Shown here piece by piece: positions 9,854 to 19,096 of a stretch of 64,000 nucleotides of DNA (the stretch's first letter is position 1; each line of letters begins with the position of its first letter). The stretch is from contig CAVZWW010000001.1 in NCBI GenBank assembly GCA_963779225.1, positions 186,001-250,000 of the forward strand. Reading direction: 5' to 3'. A program made the position numbers and the translations under genes. The stretch comes from CAVPCZ01 sp963779225 (lineage in GTDB: Bacteria > Bacteroidota > Ignavibacteria > UBA10030 > UBA6906). The notes under the pieces were generated by a model. The model saw nothing but the letters and a program-made list of their open reading frames with translations, did not search any database and was not told the DNA's origin.

Positions 9854-10767
9854 GGGCGTTCTCCCGCCTCATAATACACCCAGCGTTGCCCGAGCTTCTT
9901 CTGGGCAAGCGTGAATACGAGGATGAAAAAGAACAGAATCCAGGCCAATGCCGAGGCATAGCCCATCTGGAAATCCTGAAACGCCTTCTTGTAGAGATAG
10001 AGTACCATGAAAAGGGTGGCATTGTTCGGCCCGCCTTCGGTTCCGGGTTGGGCGGTGCCGGTCATCACGAATGCCTGTGTGAATACCTGAAAGCCCCCGA
10101 TCAGGCTCATGACCAGGCTGAAGAACATGGCCGGGGAAATCATGGGAAGAGTAATGTGAAAGAAACACCGGACCCGGCCGGCGCCGTCAAGTTCTGCTGC
10201 CTCGTACAGATCGGGCGGCACGCCTTGCAGTGCCGCGAGAAAAATGATCATGGATCCCCCGATGCCCCAGAGGGACATCAGGATCAGGGCGGGTTTCGAC
10301 CAGGCCTCGCTCTGGAGCCACAATGGACCATCGATGCCGACAACGGCCAGGGCGCGATTCAGCAATCCGACCTCGGGATTGAATATCCAGATCCAGAGAA
10401 TGGAAATGGCCACCAGATTGGTGATTGAAGGGAGAAAGAAAATCGTCCGGAAGATCCCGATACCGGGCAGCTGCTGGTTCAGCAGCAGTGCCAATCCCAA
10501 CGCCAGGACCGTTGTGAGGGGGACGGAAAAGGCCACATAGTAAGCCGTGTTCCCCAGCGAGCGGAGAAAGAGAGGATCCTCCGTGAAGATACGTTCGTAG
10601 TTGGCCAGACCGACCCACGACGGTGCCGATAGCATGCTCCAGGACGAGAAACTGATCCCGATTGAAGCGAGCATGGGACCGGCGGTAAAGATCAGGAAAC
10701 CGATCAGCCATGGAGAGATGAAGAGGTACCCCGACAGGAAGTTGCGGCGACGGGCTATGGTCTTCAT
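9850..10767 (-). CDS. Carbohydrate ABC transporter permease, MalF family
   Basis: 305 residues from ATG 10767 (MKTIARRRNFLSGYLFISP). The frame is open further upstream, but this start makes a 4-bp ATGA overlap with the preceding gene and begins in the usual place for the family. Six membrane segments are visible. The EAA loop appears as LYEAAELDGAGRVRCFFHITLPM, and the motif PGTEGGPNNATLFMVLYLY is typical of CUT1 permeases. It pairs with the MalG-like partner to import an oligosaccharide. Confidence 0.93.
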   Translation of the reverse strand: MKTIARRRNFLSGYLFISPWLIGFLIFTAGPMLASIGISFSSWSMLSAPSWVGLANYERIFTEDPLFLRSLGNTAYYVAFSVPLTTVLALGLALLLNQQLPGIGIFRTIFFLPSITNLVAISILWIWIFNPEVGLLNRALAVVGIDGPLWLQSEAWSKPALILMSLWGIGGSMIIFLAALQGVPPDLYEAAELDGAGRVRCFFHITLPMISPAMFFSLVMSLIGGFQVFTQAFVMTGTAQPGTEGGPNNATLFMVLYLYKKAFQDFQMGYASALAWILFFFILVFTLAQKKLGQRWVYYEAGERP

Positions 10768-12737
10768 GACATCGCCTCGTTGCCGAAAAGGGTCGGGGGG
10801 CAGAACACCCCGGTGGTTTCTCCCCCGGCGGAGACTGCAAAGAAGTCGACGCAATCGGGCTCCCCGTTCCACCGGCGGGAGAGAATTACCTCCTTGAATG
10901 GATCGTAGACCAGTTCCATAGAATCATTCCCGGACGTATAACGAATCGTCCGGAGCGATCCCTCTCTGATGGTCCCGACAATTTCGGCGGATTGCGCGCG
11001 GTGAAGAAATGCTTCCCAGGTTGTCTCCGCAGCCGTGGCAAGTTCCAGTGCAAACCCCGTTCGCCAGCCGTTGATCTCATGCCGGGGGAAATCGTGTTCA
11101 CTTCCTTCATAATTGTAAAAGGAAAAGAGAAGGAACTCCCCGCACCGCCGGATCAGGACCGGCAATGCAGACGGAGAGGGAGACGGCTGAAGCGGGACGA
11201 TCGAGCCGAACGTCCGGAAATCGCGAAAGCAGATTCGCGCGCCGGCAGAGCAGCGAACGGGGAACATGGTGACGGGGCGGCCGTCGATCACCAGCATATC
11301 AAATGGCGAGAAGTAGCTGAAGATCAGATCGAGCCGGAAGCTGCGTACTCCGCGGTGGCCGGCCCGTTTCGGGCTGTAGCTTACAATGAGCTTGTTCTCG
11401 TGCTGGTACGTGGCAGAGCGGCCCTCCTCGTACAGATAACTCTCGTCAATGGGGATGTGCGCGACGTGGCAGAAATTCTTCTTCCCCACCCGCGCATCGT
11501 TAAATACGCCGCGCGTGTATGCCGACCGGAAGTCCTCCATTCCCCGGATGGTCAGGCTCCTCCGCATCCTGAGCATCACACTGTCGGAGTGGCCGGCATT
11601 GACGTACGGCATGGACGCCGATCCCAGCGCGTACTCTTCGGTCATGTGTGTGGTCAGATCGCTCCACCCGCCGGGGTAGACGTCATCATCAAAGGCAAAG
11701 GGGGATCTTTCCGGCGTTCCGGATGCGGCACTCCAGGTGCGTCCTTCCGGTGAGTCGGTGCATAAACTGTTTGGTGTTTCGGGTTCCCGGCGGCGGTGAT
11801 TCTCATGGTAGTGCTCACCGTACGTCGTCTTGCGAAAGGAATACGGGAAAGGCTTTTCCCGCGCAATCGTACGCGCCAGCGGGGGAACGTGGAAGGGAAG
11901 GATGGCGACCAGAGCATTTTGCACGAGCGTGGAAGGATGGTTGAACCGGTAGCAGAGTTCGGGAAAAAGAAAGAGAGGTTCCTCGAATGCCGCAAGCATC
12001 GTACAATGGAGTGCGGAGAATCCTCCGACAGAATCATCCTGATAGGACCGTGAGTGAGGGCCTGCGAATTGCTGGCTGGGGGCATGAAAATGCATGGCGA
12101 CATCCACCCAGAGCCGTTCTTCGAGAAAGAGCGCCAGGTGCCGCGCAGCTTCGGTGGTGGAATGTTCGGCGATCAGTGCCAGGAACCAGAGATTGAGAGC
12201 GGTGTACGTGGGGCTGTTGTACTCTGACATTTCCGCCTGGCGGCGGTGGCGGCTCCGGTGTTCCCCGATCCGTTCACGAAAGAGAGAAAGGCGGCGGAGG
12301 CCGAGATCTGTCGCCCATTGTTCTCCGGAAATTTCCCCCCCGAGGATGAGGGTGCAATAGGCACCGAGAGGGTGGTTGACGTTCCCGTCGCGCCATTCTG
12401 TGAGCGCCGCATCAATGAGCCGATCTTTGACGGAAAGCTGCAGATGGCTGCGGACGTCCGGTGTGATGATGTCGGGTATCCTGTGCAGTATGGCCAGCAG
12501 GGTGGCGGGTGTGTGTGTGCCGTCCTCGGCTTTTACCGATCCGAGAAGGTAGTTGCCCAGGATCCGGCGATGGGGGGAGTCATCCCAGAGAAGGCTGATC
12601 GCATACCAGCAGGTATCCCGGGCGATCAGGCAGCGTTCAGTTACGGGGTCGTAGTATCTATCGCCCGCTTCCCGGGCCATGGTCATCAACCACGTACGGG
12701 ATGCCGTGAGCAGCCTCATAGGCGTGTGCCCCCGCAT
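10764..12737 (-). CDS. Uncharacterised toroid-type protein, first gene of the sugar operon
   Basis: 657 residues from ATG 12737; ATG 12719 (MRLLTASRTW) is also possible. The first ~300 residues are mostly helical with conserved-looking aromatic patches (MSEYNSPTYTALNLWFLALIA), as in alpha/alpha-toroid lyases and hydrolases. The rest is beta-rich (NAGHSDSVMLRMRRSL, VIDGRPVTMFPV). No signal peptide is present. The two-part layout resembles heparinase- or alginate-lyase-like enzymes, yet I cannot place it in a family. As the first gene of the operon it probably acts on the same glycan as the lyase and GH4 enzymes downstream. Its stop overlaps the MalF-like start. Confidence 0.6.
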   Translation of the reverse strand: MRGHTPMRLLTASRTWLMTMAREAGDRYYDPVTERCLIARDTCWYAISLLWDDSPHRRILGNYLLGSVKAEDGTHTPATLLAILHRIPDIITPDVRSHLQLSVKDRLIDAALTEWRDGNVNHPLGAYCTLILGGEISGEQWATDLGLRRLSLFRERIGEHRSRHRRQAEMSEYNSPTYTALNLWFLALIAEHSTTEAARHLALFLEERLWVDVAMHFHAPSQQFAGPHSRSYQDDSVGGFSALHCTMLAAFEEPLFLFPELCYRFNHPSTLVQNALVAILPFHVPPLARTIAREKPFPYSFRKTTYGEHYHENHRRREPETPNSLCTDSPEGRTWSAASGTPERSPFAFDDDVYPGGWSDLTTHMTEEYALGSASMPYVNAGHSDSVMLRMRRSLTIRGMEDFRSAYTRGVFNDARVGKKNFCHVAHIPIDESYLYEEGRSATYQHENKLIVSYSPKRAGHRGVRSFRLDLIFSYFSPFDMLVIDGRPVTMFPVRCSAGARICFRDFRTFGSIVPLQPSPSPSALPVLIRRCGEFLLFSFYNYEGSEHDFPRHEINGWRTGFALELATAAETTWEAFLHRAQSAEIVGTIREGSLRTIRYTSGNDSMELVYDPFKEVILSRRWNGEPDCVDFFAVSAGGETTGVFCPPTLFGNEAMS

Positions 12738-13019
12738 TCATTGCCGATCAGCCCGCAGCTGCCGTTGCCGGTCGTAACAGGAGAACCCATGGACCTCCAG
12801 AGTGGTTCTTCGCAACATACGAAGGAAAGGCGACATCTGCCAGGTGTTATGGCGCAATTTCAGGCAGGACAACCCCGTCACGATTTCCCGGAGCCTCCAG
12901 TGACTTGAAAGGTCAACGTGTTGAGTTACCGATGAGGCGTGAGGCCCGGGATTCGATCAGCCGTTTGCTTCTGTTTCCCAGGAGGCATATCTTGATAATC
13001 ATTGAAAGGAGGATTTCTG
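12738..13019. other. Divergent intergenic region between the sugar operon and the PhyH gene
   Basis: This 282-bp stretch must hold the promoters for the minus-strand sugar operon and the plus-strand dioxygenase gene. A strong Shine-Dalgarno AAAGGAGG sits at 13005-13012, seven bases before ATG 13020. I found no convincing -35/-10 pair, no sigma-54 site and no clear inverted repeat that could be called an operator. Confidence 0.5.
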
Positions 13020-13853
13020 ATGCCCGTTCTGAAACGGCTTTCACCGGACCAGCGGTCGGATTTCGAACGCAACGGCTACCTGCACAAGCTCCCCCCCGTG
13101 TTTTCCAGGGAGGAAATGAAGAATCTGAACAGTGGCCTGGATGGACTCTTAAGACTCCTTCGTCCCGGGGAATCCTCCAAGGAAATCCGGGAATGGCACG
13201 AATCCAGTCGTTTCCTCTATGATATATGCATGAATCCGGTGATCCTGGATTACGTGGAAGATCTTCTCGGCCCCGATTTTTTCCTCTGGGGATCCAACTT
13301 CTTCATCAAGGAACCGCGGAGCCTCGCTACCGTCGGGTGGCACCAGGATGCCTACTACTGGCCCCTTGACCCGCACGAGTCTCTGACTGTCTGGCTCGCC
13401 TTTGATGACAGCACGGTGGAGAATGGCGCGATGACGGTCATCCCCGGCTCCCATACGGCCGGGTTGTTGAAACACGTGCGTGTCGGCGAAACGGATTCCG
13501 TCCTGATGCTGGAGTGCGAACGGGGGCAGTTCCGGGAAGACATAGCTGTGCCGGCCACGTTACATGCCGGTGAAGTGTCCATCCACGATGATAAACTCGT
13601 TCATGGATCTCCGGGTAACCCGTCAGATCAACGGCGTGCCGGCTTGACGATCCGGTACTCCCGGACCAATGTAAAGTGTGACCTCGCAGTGAATCCCCAT
13701 TTTACCACATACCTCTGCCGCGGAGTGGACCGGTATCACCATAACCCGCAGGGCACTGTGCCGGTGAAGCAGTACGGAAGGCTCGACCGCGAACATCGCA
13801 GCGTGGAAGAAGCCGGCCGGGAGGCGGAGAAGAAACTCGGGTTGATCCCGTAG
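13020..13853 (+). CDS. Phytanoyl-CoA dioxygenase (PhyH) family protein
   Basis: 277 residues. ATG 13020 was chosen over an in-frame TTG 18 bp upstream because AAAGGAGG lies at the right distance. The fold is the double-stranded beta-helix of Fe(II)/2-oxoglutarate dioxygenases. The iron triad is visible as WHQDAYYW (His, Asp) and the later VHGSPGN His, with the 2-oxoglutarate-binding Arg probably in RRAGLTIRY. PGSHTAGLLKH is the usual PhyH motif. Such proteins hydroxylate diverse small molecules, and many sit next to carbohydrate loci with unknown substrates. It is divergent from the sugar operon and followed after 9 bp by a YjbQ-like gene. Confidence 0.88.
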   Translation: MPVLKRLSPDQRSDFERNGYLHKLPPVFSREEMKNLNSGLDGLLRLLRPGESSKEIREWHESSRFLYDICMNPVILDYVEDLLGPDFFLWGSNFFIKEPRSLATVGWHQDAYYWPLDPHESLTVWLAFDDSTVENGAMTVIPGSHTAGLLKHVRVGETDSVLMLECERGQFREDIAVPATLHAGEVSIHDDKLVHGSPGNPSDQRRAGLTIRYSRTNVKCDLAVNPHFTTYLCRGVDRYHHNPQGTVPVKQYGRLDREHRSVEEAGREAEKKLGLIP

Positions 13854-13862
13854 GATCGCCGC

Positions 13863-14285
13863 ATGGCCTGGAGCCAGAAGGAATTCGTCCTTGCCCCGCG
13901 AAAGCGGGGATTTCATCTGGTCACTTCCGAGATCCTCTCCAGGATTCCGGAACTCGCCGGGATACATCGGGGCATTCTGCACCTCTTTATCCGGCATACG
14001 TCAGCATCGTTGACGATAAACGAAAATGCCGATCCCAGCGTCCGGTCGGATCTGGAGCGGCACCTCAATATCATCGCACCGGAGAACGCTCCTCATTACA
14101 CCCACGATACCGAAGGCCCCGACGACATGCCCGGGCATATCAAGGCCTCATTGCTCGGGAACAGCCTTACCATACCAATCACGGACGGCCGTCTGAACCT
14201 TGGCATATGGCAGGGAATCTACCTGTGCGAACACCGTGATCGTGGGGGAAGCAGGGAGATCGTTGCGACGCTTTCCGGTGAGTGA
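13863..14285 (+). CDS. YjbQ/UPF0047 family protein (secondary thiamine-phosphate synthase-like)
   Basis: 140 residues, the normal length for the family. Recognisable segments are IHRGILHLFIRHTSASLTINENADPSV, then DLERHLNIIAP, the HYTHDTEGPDDMPGHIKASL block and LGIWQGIYLCEHRDRGGSR near the end. Conserved His and Asp residues in these blocks form the probable metal site. E. coli YjbQ has weak thiamine-phosphate synthase activity in vitro; the true role is unclear. It probably shares a transcript with the dioxygenase gene 9 bp upstream. Confidence 0.92.
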   Translation: MAWSQKEFVLAPRKRGFHLVTSEILSRIPELAGIHRGILHLFIRHTSASLTINENADPSVRSDLERHLNIIAPENAPHYTHDTEGPDDMPGHIKASLLGNSLTIPITDGRLNLGIWQGIYLCEHRDRGGSREIVATLSGE

Positions 14286-14442
14286 CGGTCCTTCTCTCCG
14301 GGGAACACCACCTCGCCGTGAGGCCCTCTTACTTCGTGTTTCACCATCTTCTTACGGTACCCCCCTCTTCGCGCGGGCCACGATCTTGCTTTGTGCATCC
14401 AGAGTTTGTACAATGACTACGATGTGATCTGGTCTTGCAGAG

Positions 14443-15483
14443 GTGCTTCCCGGAGAGATGTGTGTTCCGGGGGAAAACGGGAGAGTCTACGTTGCGCGAA
14501 AAAGGTTCTGCAGTGAGACAATCGTGAGATCTGGAAGGATACCTCTGAAATTCTTTTCAACTCTCCTTTTCGTGTTTTTGTTCGGTGTTGCCCCCGCGCT
14601 TTCCCGGCAACTCGCCCCGGGCGATACACTCCGGGCCGATTTTGTCAGCGACACGCAGAATCCTCTCTGGCCGGAAAAGCTGAAACTTACCTGGAACAAC
14701 AACGAGCTCGCCCACACCCGTATCTTTGATGCCATCCTGGACGATGCTCCTTCCGCGGTGTTTCACCTGGGGGACCAGATTGCGCTGGGATTTCTGGAGA
14801 AATCATGGGCGGTGATCGACTCCTTCACTGCAAGGCTCGCCTCAAGAAAGATCCCGTACTATCCCATTCTCGGGAACCATGAGCTCATCTATTTTTCGGG
14901 GATGGGTCGCGAAAAGTTCGAAGAACGTTATCCCTACGTGAACAACACGGGGTACATGCGGCGTCTGGGCCCGCTTGCCGTTGTTCTACTGAATTCGAAT
15001 TTCAGCAATCTCTCTGCGGAAGACGTTCAGAAACAGCAGGTGTGGTACGAAGAAACGCTTGCCCGGCTGGAAAGTGACTCCACAATTGAGATGGTGATCG
15101 TCGGCTGTCACCATCCGCCTTACACAAACAGCACCATTGTCTCTCCGTCCAAAGACGTGCAGCGGTTCTTTGTCCCCCCATTCCTGGCTGCTTCCAAGTG
15201 CAAACTCTTCGTCTCCGGTCATTGTCATGCAGTGGAGTATTTCAGGAATGCCGGAAAGGATTTCCTGGTGATAGGCGGGGGAGGGGGGCTTCAACAGCCC
15301 CTCCTGACGGGAGCGGAGCGGCTCTGGATAGATGAATTTCCGGTTCAGACCGAACTACGGATGTTTCTCTATATGCGCTGCAGGATCACTGCGGATGAGG
15401 TCAGCTGTACGATACGGATGCTGAATGATGATTTTGCATCCTTCCATGACGCACTCATTCTTACCTTCCCGCTTCGACCGTAA
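14443..15483 (+). CDS. Exported calcineurin-like metallophosphoesterase
   Basis: About 346 residues from ATG 14443; ATG or GTG codons further in could be the true start because the hydrophobic signal segment (PLKFFSTLLFVFLFGVAPALS) begins only around residue 34. The phosphoesterase metal motifs follow in order: DFVSDTQ, FHLGDQ, LGNHE, VGCHHPP and SGHCH. It is therefore a di-metal phosphoesterase acting outside the inner membrane. The ending DALILTFPLRP is beta-rich. The substrate is unknown. It stands alone, with a gene convergent to it downstream. Confidence 0.85.
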   Translation: MLPGEMCVPGENGRVYVARKRFCSETIVRSGRIPLKFFSTLLFVFLFGVAPALSRQLAPGDTLRADFVSDTQNPLWPEKLKLTWNNNELAHTRIFDAILDDAPSAVFHLGDQIALGFLEKSWAVIDSFTARLASRKIPYYPILGNHELIYFSGMGREKFEERYPYVNNTGYMRRLGPLAVVLLNSNFSNLSAEDVQKQQVWYEETLARLESDSTIEMVIVGCHHPPYTNSTIVSPSKDVQRFFVPPFLAASKCKLFVSGHCHAVEYFRNAGKDFLVIGGGGGLQQPLLTGAERLWIDEFPVQTELRMFLYMRCRITADEVSCTIRMLNDDFASFHDALILTFPLRP

Positions 15484-15548
15484 GGCCGGGGCTTCCGGCC
15501 GGCACCCCTTTCGAAGTTTGTAGACCCCTCAAAGAAATGGAGGGGGTC
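15484..15548. terminator. Candidate terminator hairpins between convergent genes
   Basis: Just after the phosphoesterase stop lies GGCCGG-GGCTT-CCGGCC (15484-15500). A second hairpin, GACCCCTC-AAAGAAATG-GAGGGGGTC (15523-15548), has one bulged base. Neither has a long T run, so the call rests on position and stem strength. Confidence 0.35.
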
Positions 15549-15650
15549 CGCCACGAAAGCCCTGGGGAAGCCCGTCCCGGACTCTCAAAGGAATTCGATG
15601 AAGGTCACAGACATCCGACAAAGGTGGTCCATGGACTTCGGTTTCTAGGT

Positions 15651-16211
15651 TTACCGCGGCCAGAGCCAGCCGAACGTCCCCGCGGTGACCAGCGCGTAAA
15701 GGAGTCCGTCAAACGTGTTCTTGAGTGTGGTGGACCAGGAGCGTTTGAACCAGATGGAATCCTGCCAGCCGCCGATGGCGTAGCAGGCAAAGGCCGTGAC
15801 CCCCGTAAACCGGAACACTGCGAGATAGGGCGCACCGGGTACAAGGGCCCGGCCGGCCACATATGCAGCGATAATGCCTATGATGAGCGAATACATGAAC
15901 CATTGGGTCAAATTACCCACCATCGACGGACGACCGCCGGGCCAGATGGTGAGAATTGCCCCCGGACCTTTCTTCACTTTCTCCTGATGCTCCGGCGAGT
16001 TCATTTCCTTGGGGCTCGCGGCGTGGGGAAGGATGTATTCACCCGGCGGGATGTTCAGCTTCCGGAGTGATTCGGCAAGGGCGTTCTCATCCGGAAGCTT
16101 GCGCATGTCATTCGCGTGATAGCCGAGTACCATGTGGATCAGCGAGCTGAGGATAAAGACAAACACTGCCGATAACAGAATGGGAAGCCAGAGCGAGAGA
16201 ATTGAGACCAT
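15651..16211 (-). CDS. Uncharacterised small membrane protein
   Basis: 186 residues from ATG 16211, preceded by a strong AGGAGG at 16217-16222; a longer in-frame extension is not needed. One membrane helix lies at the N-terminus (LWLPILLSAVFVFILSSLIHMVLGYH) and three more lie in the C-terminal half (WFMYSLIIGIIAAYVAGRAL, VTAFACYAIGGW, FDGLLYALVTAGTFGWLWP). A soluble loop of about 60 residues between them is Pro- and Lys-rich. GGWQDSIWFKRSW sits between the last two helices. I recognise the general pattern from hypothetical proteins of this phylum but know no function. Confidence 0.75.
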   Translation of the reverse strand: MVSILSLWLPILLSAVFVFILSSLIHMVLGYHANDMRKLPDENALAESLRKLNIPPGEYILPHAASPKEMNSPEHQEKVKKGPGAILTIWPGGRPSMVGNLTQWFMYSLIIGIIAAYVAGRALVPGAPYLAVFRFTGVTAFACYAIGGWQDSIWFKRSWSTTLKNTFDGLLYALVTAGTFGWLWPR

Positions 16212-16367
16212 AGGAACCTCCTGAATAGGGTGGGTGCGGGGCAATGAAACCCAAGATAGTCCTTTTGACAGACGGAGGCAAATCGATTCGTTGCCTTTTT
16301 CAGTTCCTTGGCGTACCTTGTGTTTGCCCTCCGCCCCGATCGAAACAATCTACCGAAGGACACCATC

Positions 16368-17207
16368 ATGAATGGCATACCGGTGTTACACGTCGAAGGC
16401 GACTGCATTGCCAGAGCGTGGGAGAATTCCCTGATTGAACTGCATAAGAGTGGAGCCCGGATCAAGACCCAGTATGACAAACCGGAGGACCCGGCAAGCA
16501 TCGACGCGACAATGCTCCTCACCGTTTTGGATCCGTTGAAAGAGCCGGTGATTCATAAGGATTTCCCGGGCGGACCGGAGGATCTTCAGGAATACACCAT
16601 GGAAGTGTGCGAGGGCATCAAAGACCATCTGGTGCGCAGAGCCGACGATCCTGAAGACACGCGGTGGGAATACACCTACCACCAGCGCCTCTTCAAGTAC
16701 AACTCGCCGGCGCTTGGTCCCTTCGATCAGATTGAAACGATCTGCAGAAAATTGGCGGAAACACCGTACACGCGCCGTGCTCAATCCATCACGTGGAAAG
16801 TGTGGGAAGACAATGATTGCTACGATCCTCCGTGCCTGCAGAGCATCTGGTGCAGGATCACCGAGGAAAATGCAACCCCGGTTCTCAGCATGAATGTCCG
16901 TTTCCGGTCGAATGATGCCTACAAGGCGGCGTTCATGAATATCTTCGCCCTTGTACAGCTGCAGAAGCTGATTGCCGAAAATGTTTCGGCAAAAACCGGC
17001 AGGCGTGTTGCGGTGGGCCGGTATTGCCACCTGGCGGACAGCTACCATATCTACGGTTCCTATTTCCGGGAATTCGAAGGCCGCTTCCTGGGAGCACTGA
17101 ACAAGCGCACATTCGAACAGCGAACGATGTTGCTCGAAGACGTGCGCGAGATGATGGAGGCCGCCCGCCCCGGCATCCTTGAAAAGGCCCGGGCAATGAC
17201 ACGGTAG
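16368..17207 (+). CDS. Thymidylate synthase-like protein
   Basis: 279 residues from ATG 16368. The order of motifs follows the ThyA/dCMP hydroxymethylase fold: GDCIARAWENSLIELHKSG at the start, a YTYHQRLFKY segment, the candidate active-site Cys in CYDPPCLQSIWCRI (compare PPCH in ThyA), LSMNVRFRSNDAYKAAFMNIFALVQLQ and the substrate-binding CHLADSYHIYGSYF. The Cys region differs from canonical ThyA, so the enzyme may be an archaeal-type thymidylate synthase or a related pyrimidine-modifying enzyme. It overlaps the next gene by one base (TAGTG). Confidence 0.8.
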   Translation: MNGIPVLHVEGDCIARAWENSLIELHKSGARIKTQYDKPEDPASIDATMLLTVLDPLKEPVIHKDFPGGPEDLQEYTMEVCEGIKDHLVRRADDPEDTRWEYTYHQRLFKYNSPALGPFDQIETICRKLAETPYTRRAQSITWKVWEDNDCYDPPCLQSIWCRITEENATPVLSMNVRFRSNDAYKAAFMNIFALVQLQKLIAENVSAKTGRRVAVGRYCHLADSYHIYGSYFREFEGRFLGALNKRTFEQRTMLLEDVREMMEAARPGILEKARAMTR

Positions 17208-17791
17208 TGTCCCAGACAACGAAGTGGCCGGACGTTTTGGAGGAGCACCCCGCCTTGCAGGACCGCGTCGGCCGGTCTGAACCACGGGCGTTCAAGGGAG
17301 AGAGTCGCTGCGGGAAGCATCAGCTGACGGCCCTGGTGTTGTGGCTTGGAGTTCTGTTCTCCACGGCTGCATGCTCGCAGCAAAAAATGCGTATCACCAA
17401 GGTCCATGACGGCGATACACTCACCGGGCTGGACAGCGTGCATGTGACACACAAGCTGCGTCTCCTCGGTATTGACTGTCCGGAGTATCCGCAGCCGTAT
17501 GGTGAGGAGGCGGCGAAGGCGGTGCAGAAGCTCTGTCTGCATGATACCGTCCTGGTCTTCACCTCAACGCGTGACAGGTACGGGAGGGAATTGTGCACGA
17601 TCCGCCTGAAAGACGGGACTGAACTTAACAGGCGGCTCCTCTCGTTGGGTCTGGCCTGGTGGTTCTCCCGTTACTCTCGGAATAAGGAATACAAAGCACT
17701 CGAAGAAACTGCACGGCAGGATAGTGTCGGGCTCTGGTCAAGGCCGGATCCCACATCCCCGTGGATCTACCGGAAGTCCAGGTCAAATTGA
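17207..17791 (+). CDS. Staphylococcal-nuclease-like lipoprotein (thermonuclease family)
   Basis: 194 residues from GTG 17207. A lipoprotein signal is visible (LVLWLGVLFSTAACSQ), although the stretch before it is long, so a later start is possible. The mature part is an SNase domain: KVHDGDTLTG, HKLRLLGIDCPEYPQPYG with the Arg and Asp of the active site, STRDRYGRELC, LNRRLLSLGLAWW and ETARQDSVGLW. It should be an outer- or inner-membrane-anchored Ca2+-dependent nuclease that digests DNA or RNA outside the cytoplasm. It is convergent with the SpoIIE phosphatase gene 14 bp downstream. Confidence 0.87.
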   Translation: MSQTTKWPDVLEEHPALQDRVGRSEPRAFKGESRCGKHQLTALVLWLGVLFSTAACSQQKMRITKVHDGDTLTGLDSVHVTHKLRLLGIDCPEYPQPYGEEAAKAVQKLCLHDTVLVFTSTRDRYGRELCTIRLKDGTELNRRLLSLGLAWWFSRYSRNKEYKALEETARQDSVGLWSRPDPTSPWIYRKSRSN

Positions 17792-17805
17792 GTTAGGCGG
17801 GCATA

Positions 17806-18903
17806 TCAGGCGGATTTCTGGAGGATCGCCAGCGAAAGATCATCGTTCCGTCGGGACTCTCCCTCGAAGCGGGCTACTTCAGCCACAATACGTTCTCCGA
17901 AGGCCGACGCGGAAAGACCGGCAAGATGTTTGCAGAGCGCTTCAAACCGTTCCAATCCGTAGAATTCCCCCGCCTCGTTTTGAGCTTCCGTGAGCCCGTC
18001 CGAGTAGAGGACCAGCGCCTGGCCGACGCTCAGGTTGATCTCGTGGGCGTCGTAAACCGCATCGGCGGACAGTCCCAGGGCGACGTTTCCTTTGGGGAGC
18101 TGTTGCACGCCATCCGGTGAAACCACGAGAGGAGGTAAATGACCCGCATTCACGTAGCGGAGTAATCCCGCAGAGGAATCGATGCGTACGAAGATCAGGG
18201 ATGCAAACTTGCCCGGCATCCCGTCGCGGATGAGGATGCGGTTCAGTTTTGATGCGAGATCGTTCAGCGATGGATATTCCGAAGCGATGGCACTCAGCGT
18301 TGCCTGGATCTTCACCATGAACAGTGCGGCCCCCAGCCCTTTGCCGGCGACATCGCCGATGGCAACCCCGCAACGATCCCCTGTGAGCCGGAGAAAATCG
18401 ACAAGATCTCCCCCGACTTCGTTTGCAGATCTGGTGAAGAGCCACACGTTCCACCCCGGAACAGAGGGAGTCGGCTCGGGACTCATGGCGCGTTGAACCG
18501 CGCGTCCTGATTCCAGTTCGCCTCGTGCCAGAAGTTTGTCCTTCAGCTCCAGAATGAGGACCAGAAGGATGCATGCGACACCAACAATTCCAAAGTTCAG
18601 CGACGCCTGACCCTGCTGGCCGGTCCAGCTAACCTTGAAGAGAAGAAGCATGAGACCGAGAGCGAGCAGGAGTCTTCTGGCCGGCGTGAGTCTGTAAAAG
18701 GAGTTCTTGAGAACCCACCAGGCAAGAATGAACCATCGCCAGATGGCACCCTTCCTGCTGAGTTGCTCTCGCTCTTCATCGCTCAGATAGAAGTCTTCAA
18801 TCTCCTCAGCTTCTCTTTTCAGTGTGGCAAAGAAGCTTCCTTGAGAGATATCATCTTTGAGCGTCGAGATGATGCCGGGGTTCTTTTGAGCATTTTGTGT
18901 CAT
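17806..18903 (-). CDS. SpoIIE/RsbU-type PP2C serine phosphatase with membrane anchor
   Basis: 365 residues from ATG 18903 (MTQNAQKNPG). The N-terminal ~75 residues are acidic and helical; two membrane helices follow (ARRLLLALGLMLLLFKVSW, FGIVGVACILLVLILEL). The C-terminal 230 residues are a SpoIIE phosphatase: SANEVGGDLVDFL, VAIGDVAGKGLGAALFM, YVNAGHLPPLVV, ALVLYSDGLTEAQN and RRNDDLSLAIL, with the Asp residues that bind Mn2+. Such enzymes dephosphorylate STAS anti-anti-sigma factors in partner-switching pathways. No partner is encoded nearby. Confidence 0.92.
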   Translation of the reverse strand: MTQNAQKNPGIISTLKDDISQGSFFATLKREAEEIEDFYLSDEEREQLSRKGAIWRWFILAWWVLKNSFYRLTPARRLLLALGLMLLLFKVSWTGQQGQASLNFGIVGVACILLVLILELKDKLLARGELESGRAVQRAMSPEPTPSVPGWNVWLFTRSANEVGGDLVDFLRLTGDRCGVAIGDVAGKGLGAALFMVKIQATLSAIASEYPSLNDLASKLNRILIRDGMPGKFASLIFVRIDSSAGLLRYVNAGHLPPLVVSPDGVQQLPKGNVALGLSADAVYDAHEINLSVGQALVLYSDGLTEAQNEAGEFYGLERFEALCKHLAGLSASAFGERIVAEVARFEGESRRNDDLSLAILQKSA

Positions 18904-19096
18904 AGTCTTCTGTCGGCAGAGGGGCGGGCAAGCCCGCGCCGCCATCCTCTACCTATAATGTACAGAAGAAACCACTGCGATGTTTCAGAGCAGCCCCGCC
19001 CGGAAGATATTTTGCAGGAGATTCTTTCCCTTCTTTGGGCTGATTTCCCGGGATCTCCCACCGCGAACCGCAGAACGGCAAGGAAAACGGGGATTC

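Noticed and set aside
13002..13019. TTG start six codons upstream for the PhyH gene
   Set aside because: The strong AAAGGAGG lies inside that extension and is ideally placed for ATG 13020.
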